Shown here piece after piece: positions 6,198 through 7,342 of a stretch of DNA of 7,342 bases (positions within the stretch are counted from its first letter, which is position 1; every line of letters starts with the position of its first letter). Made by a program: the position numbers and the translations under genes. The notes beneath the pieces are model-generated. The model was not told the origin of the DNA and made no database searches. It saw nothing but the letters and a program-made list of their open reading frames with translations. Source of the stretch: Bacteroidales bacterium (GTDB taxonomy: Bacteria > Bacteroidota > Bacteroidia > Bacteroidales > UBA932); the NCBI GenBank assembly GCA_016295455.1, contig JAEDLE010000066.1:1-7342 (forward strand), read 5' to 3'.

Positions 6198-6610
6198 TGC
6201 AAGCATCACAGAAACAATTCGCCTCTCAGATCAGCGATTCTGATTCCGCCGCAAACCTTCTTCGCGAAGACCTTCACGACCTTGACCATGAAGAAAGCTG
6301 GGTATTGTACCTGAACAATTGCAACCGTCCGCTCGACAAGCTCATGATCACTGTCGGCTCAATCTCATCGACCATCGTCGACATCAGAAGGATAGTCAAG
6401 CAGGCTCTCCTCTGCAACGCGACGAGGATTATCCTCTTCCACAACCACCCCAGCGGCAACCCTCTCCCAAGCAAGGCAGACATCGCGGAGACCGAAAAAC
6501 TCAAGAAGGCCTGCGACCTGTTCGACATCTCCCTCATCGACCACATAATCATCGGCGATGACTGTTTCTACTCCTTTGCAGATGAATCCGAAAAATCCTT
6601 CAGACAATGA
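6191..6610 (+). CDS. radC: RadC-like JAB-domain protein (short, mobile-element type)
   Basis: The product is a 139-aa protein consisting almost only of the RadC JAB/MPN domain. The metal-binding pattern is intact: E34-E35 with WVLYLNN, G56-S57, then HNHPSGNPLPS (84-94) and D97, giving the H-x-H ... S-x-x-D JAMM signature. The helix-hairpin-helix N terminus of full-length chromosomal RadC (over 200 aa) is absent. Such short versions are common on plasmids and conjugative elements; their role, once thought to be DNA repair, is not settled. It is the first gene of the plus-strand operon and its stop overlaps the next start as ATGA. The ATG at 6191 was chosen, but a second ATG follows at 6197. 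The 15 nt around the start recur at the next gene. Confidence 0.92.
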   Translation: MKMQASQKQFASQISDSDSAANLLREDLHDLDHEESWVLYLNNCNRPLDKLMITVGSISSTIVDIRRIVKQALLCNATRIILFHNHPSGNPLPSKADIAETEKLKKACDLFDISLIDHIIIGDDCFYSFADESEKSFRQ

Positions 6611-6613
6611 AAA
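6599..6613 (+). repeat. Direct repeat TTCAGACAATGAAAA, copy 2 (DUF4313 gene start)
   Basis: This is an exact second copy of the 15 nt at 6183-6197. Here it also encodes the last residues of RadC (F-R-Q-stop) while providing the ATG (6607) of the downstream gene. Confidence 0.8.
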
Positions 6614-6894
6614 CATACAACTACAATGGACTCAATGTCTATCTCAAGGCTACCTCTTACGCCAACAACGGCAGTCTCGCCGTTCAGATGCTCTCCGGAG
6701 ACGACAATGAATTCTACGATGTCATCACCGTCAACCTTGGCAGCTTCCTCCAGACCGAGCAACTTGCCTTCGTGGATGACAACAACCTTCCCGGCATCGG
6801 CCAGTGGCTCGAATCAAACGGGATTGCAACTCCGACAGGATACTCACAGACAAGCGGCTTCTGCAACTATCCACTCTATGAGTTCCATCTATAG
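6607..6894 (+). CDS. DUF4313-type small protein of Bacteroidales mobile elements
   Basis: The product is a 95-aa soluble protein with no signal peptide or membrane span. It begins KTYNYNGLNVYLKATSYANNGSLAVQML, and its most distinctive stretch is FVDDNNLPGIGQWLESNGIA (55-74), followed by TSGFCNYPLYEF (82-93). This layout (YANNG.LAVQ, then a NNLPGIG.WLE.NGIA block, then a GFC.YPLY.F end) matches, from memory, the DUF4313 family carried by Bacteroides plasmids and conjugative transposons. Function is unknown. The start at 6607 overlaps the radC stop (ATGA), and the end overlaps the next gene by 17 nt, so the three plus-strand genes form one translationally linked operon. Family recognition is by pattern only; no biochemical role should be read into it. 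Confidence 0.8.
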   Translation: MKTYNYNGLNVYLKATSYANNGSLAVQMLSGDDNEFYDVITVNLGSFLQTEQLAFVDDNNLPGIGQWLESNGIATPTGYSQTSGFCNYPLYEFHL

Positions 6895-7342
6895 ACATAT
6901 ACTCACACTCGGTGACTACTCCCTGCAAAGGGAGTTATGTCATCGCGTGAAGACGTCAAGCCTCCCAAGCCTCAGGGAGGCAGCGAGCAAACTGGCAGAA
7001 GGTATCTGCTTTCCCGCTGACGGACTCCTCATTCCGGTACCTTCACATCTTGGCATTGCCACAGACACTCTTCTCCTCTGCAACGAACTTTCATCACTCA
7101 CAGGACTCCCCGTCTGCGATGCTCTCATCAGCAACGGACACGACTCCCTCTACCTTCTAAAGAAGGCCGGCTCTCCCCTTCCGCCATATCTCTCTTTGAA
7201 CTTCCGCCTTAAGTCAGGACTGCAAAGCGGTCTCAAGCCTATCCTTGTCGACAACGTTATAAGCACGGGTACGACTATGAAAGCCGCCCTATCTGCTGTT
7301 CCTGACGGTATTCCATGTTCCATTGCCATCGACTACGCACGG
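6878..7342 (+). CDS. ComF-like phosphoribosyltransferase domain protein (cut by right window edge)
   Basis: The frame is open from the ATG at 6878 to the end of the window: 155 codons, no stop. The PRPP-binding loop is plain: ILVDNVISTGTT (122-133) followed by MKAAL, the type I phosphoribosyltransferase signature. Upstream, LLIPVPSHLGIATDTLLLCNELSSLTGLPV (50-79) fits the ComF layout of a VPVP strand before a helix. The N-terminal zinc ribbon of typical ComF is missing, the usual arginine/asparagine-rich motif after VPVP is degenerate, and the loop has VDN where VDD is more common. The ATG overlaps the DUF4313 gene by 17 nt; the next in-frame ATG is at residue 134, so this start is secure. Substrate and role are unknown. 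Two 7-bp hairpins lie early in the coding region. Confidence 0.85.
   Translation, partial: MSSIYRHILTLGDYSLQRELCHRVKTSSLPSLREAASKLAEGICFPADGLLIPVPSHLGIATDTLLLCNELSSLTGLPVCDALISNGHDSLYLLKKAGSPLPPYLSLNFRLKSGLQSGLKPILVDNVISTGTTMKAALSAVPDGIPCSIAIDYAR
6918..6935 (+). repeat. Perfect 7-bp hairpin with GCAA tetraloop, early in the phosphoribosyltransferase gene
   Basis: ACTCCCT (6918-6924) and AGGGAGT (6929-6935) flank GCAA, a GNRA-type tetraloop. It begins about 40 nt after the proposed start codon. It sits in coding sequence and has no following T-run. Confidence 0.55.
6960..6981 (+). repeat. Second perfect 7-bp hairpin, in tandem with 6918-6935
   Basis: GCCTCCC (6960-6966) and GGGAGGC (6975-6981) flank an 8-nt loop. 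The arm AGGGAGT of the first hairpin can also pair with CTCCC of this one, so the two hairpins and the 2:3 pairing are mutually exclusive. Confidence 0.55.

Noticed and set aside
6274..6552. 92-codon minus-strand open frame opposite radC
   Set aside because: It is the shadow of the JAB domain, whose motifs are intact on the plus strand.

Overview
The window is a piece of an integrative and conjugative element (or a conjugative plasmid of the same family) from a Bacteroidota/Bacteroidales host. The host call rests on the gene set: the left three quarters carries CTnDOT-type transfer genes in their usual order (traE, traF, traG, traI, traJ, traK, a small membrane gene in the traL slot, then traM), and these families are essentially confined to Bacteroidota. 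Start sites also lack clear Shine-Dalgarno sequences, and the best promoter match is to the Bacteroides TTTG / TAnnTTTG type.

Layout. (1) Positions 1-5927, minus strand: one tightly packed transfer operon read right to left. In transcription order it holds a 108-aa single-span acidic protein, TraE (VirB2-like), TraF (VirB3-like), TraG (VirB4-like ATPase), TraI (VirB5-like exported coiled-coil protein), TraJ (VirB6-like polytopic protein), TraK (VirB8-like), a 35-aa membrane miniprotein in the traL position, and the N-terminal part of TraM (VirB10-like), cut by the left edge. Nearly every junction is an ATGA-type overlap or a gap of 1-4 nt, so translation is probably coupled along the operon. 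(2) Positions 5928-6190: a divergent intergenic region. It holds an AT-rich promoter zone with a perfect 6+6 dyad at 5964-5979 and, nearer radC, a large imperfect hairpin at 6065-6151 with about 28 base pairs. (3) Positions 6191-7342, plus strand: a second overlapping operon of a short JAB-domain RadC-like protein, a DUF4313-type protein and a ComF-like phosphoribosyltransferase that runs off the right edge.

The minus operon builds the inner-membrane and periplasmic part of a type IV secretion channel: pilin-like subunit, ATPase, channel core and periplasmic scaffold. The plus operon looks like accessory cargo of the kind carried beside transfer genes. The long hairpin just before it is the most striking unexplained structure here. 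It could be a structured 5' leader, a protein-binding or single-strand-DNA structure used in conjugation, or a small RNA.

No rRNA, tRNA, CRISPR array, insertion sequence, integrase, relaxase or rho-independent terminator was recognised.
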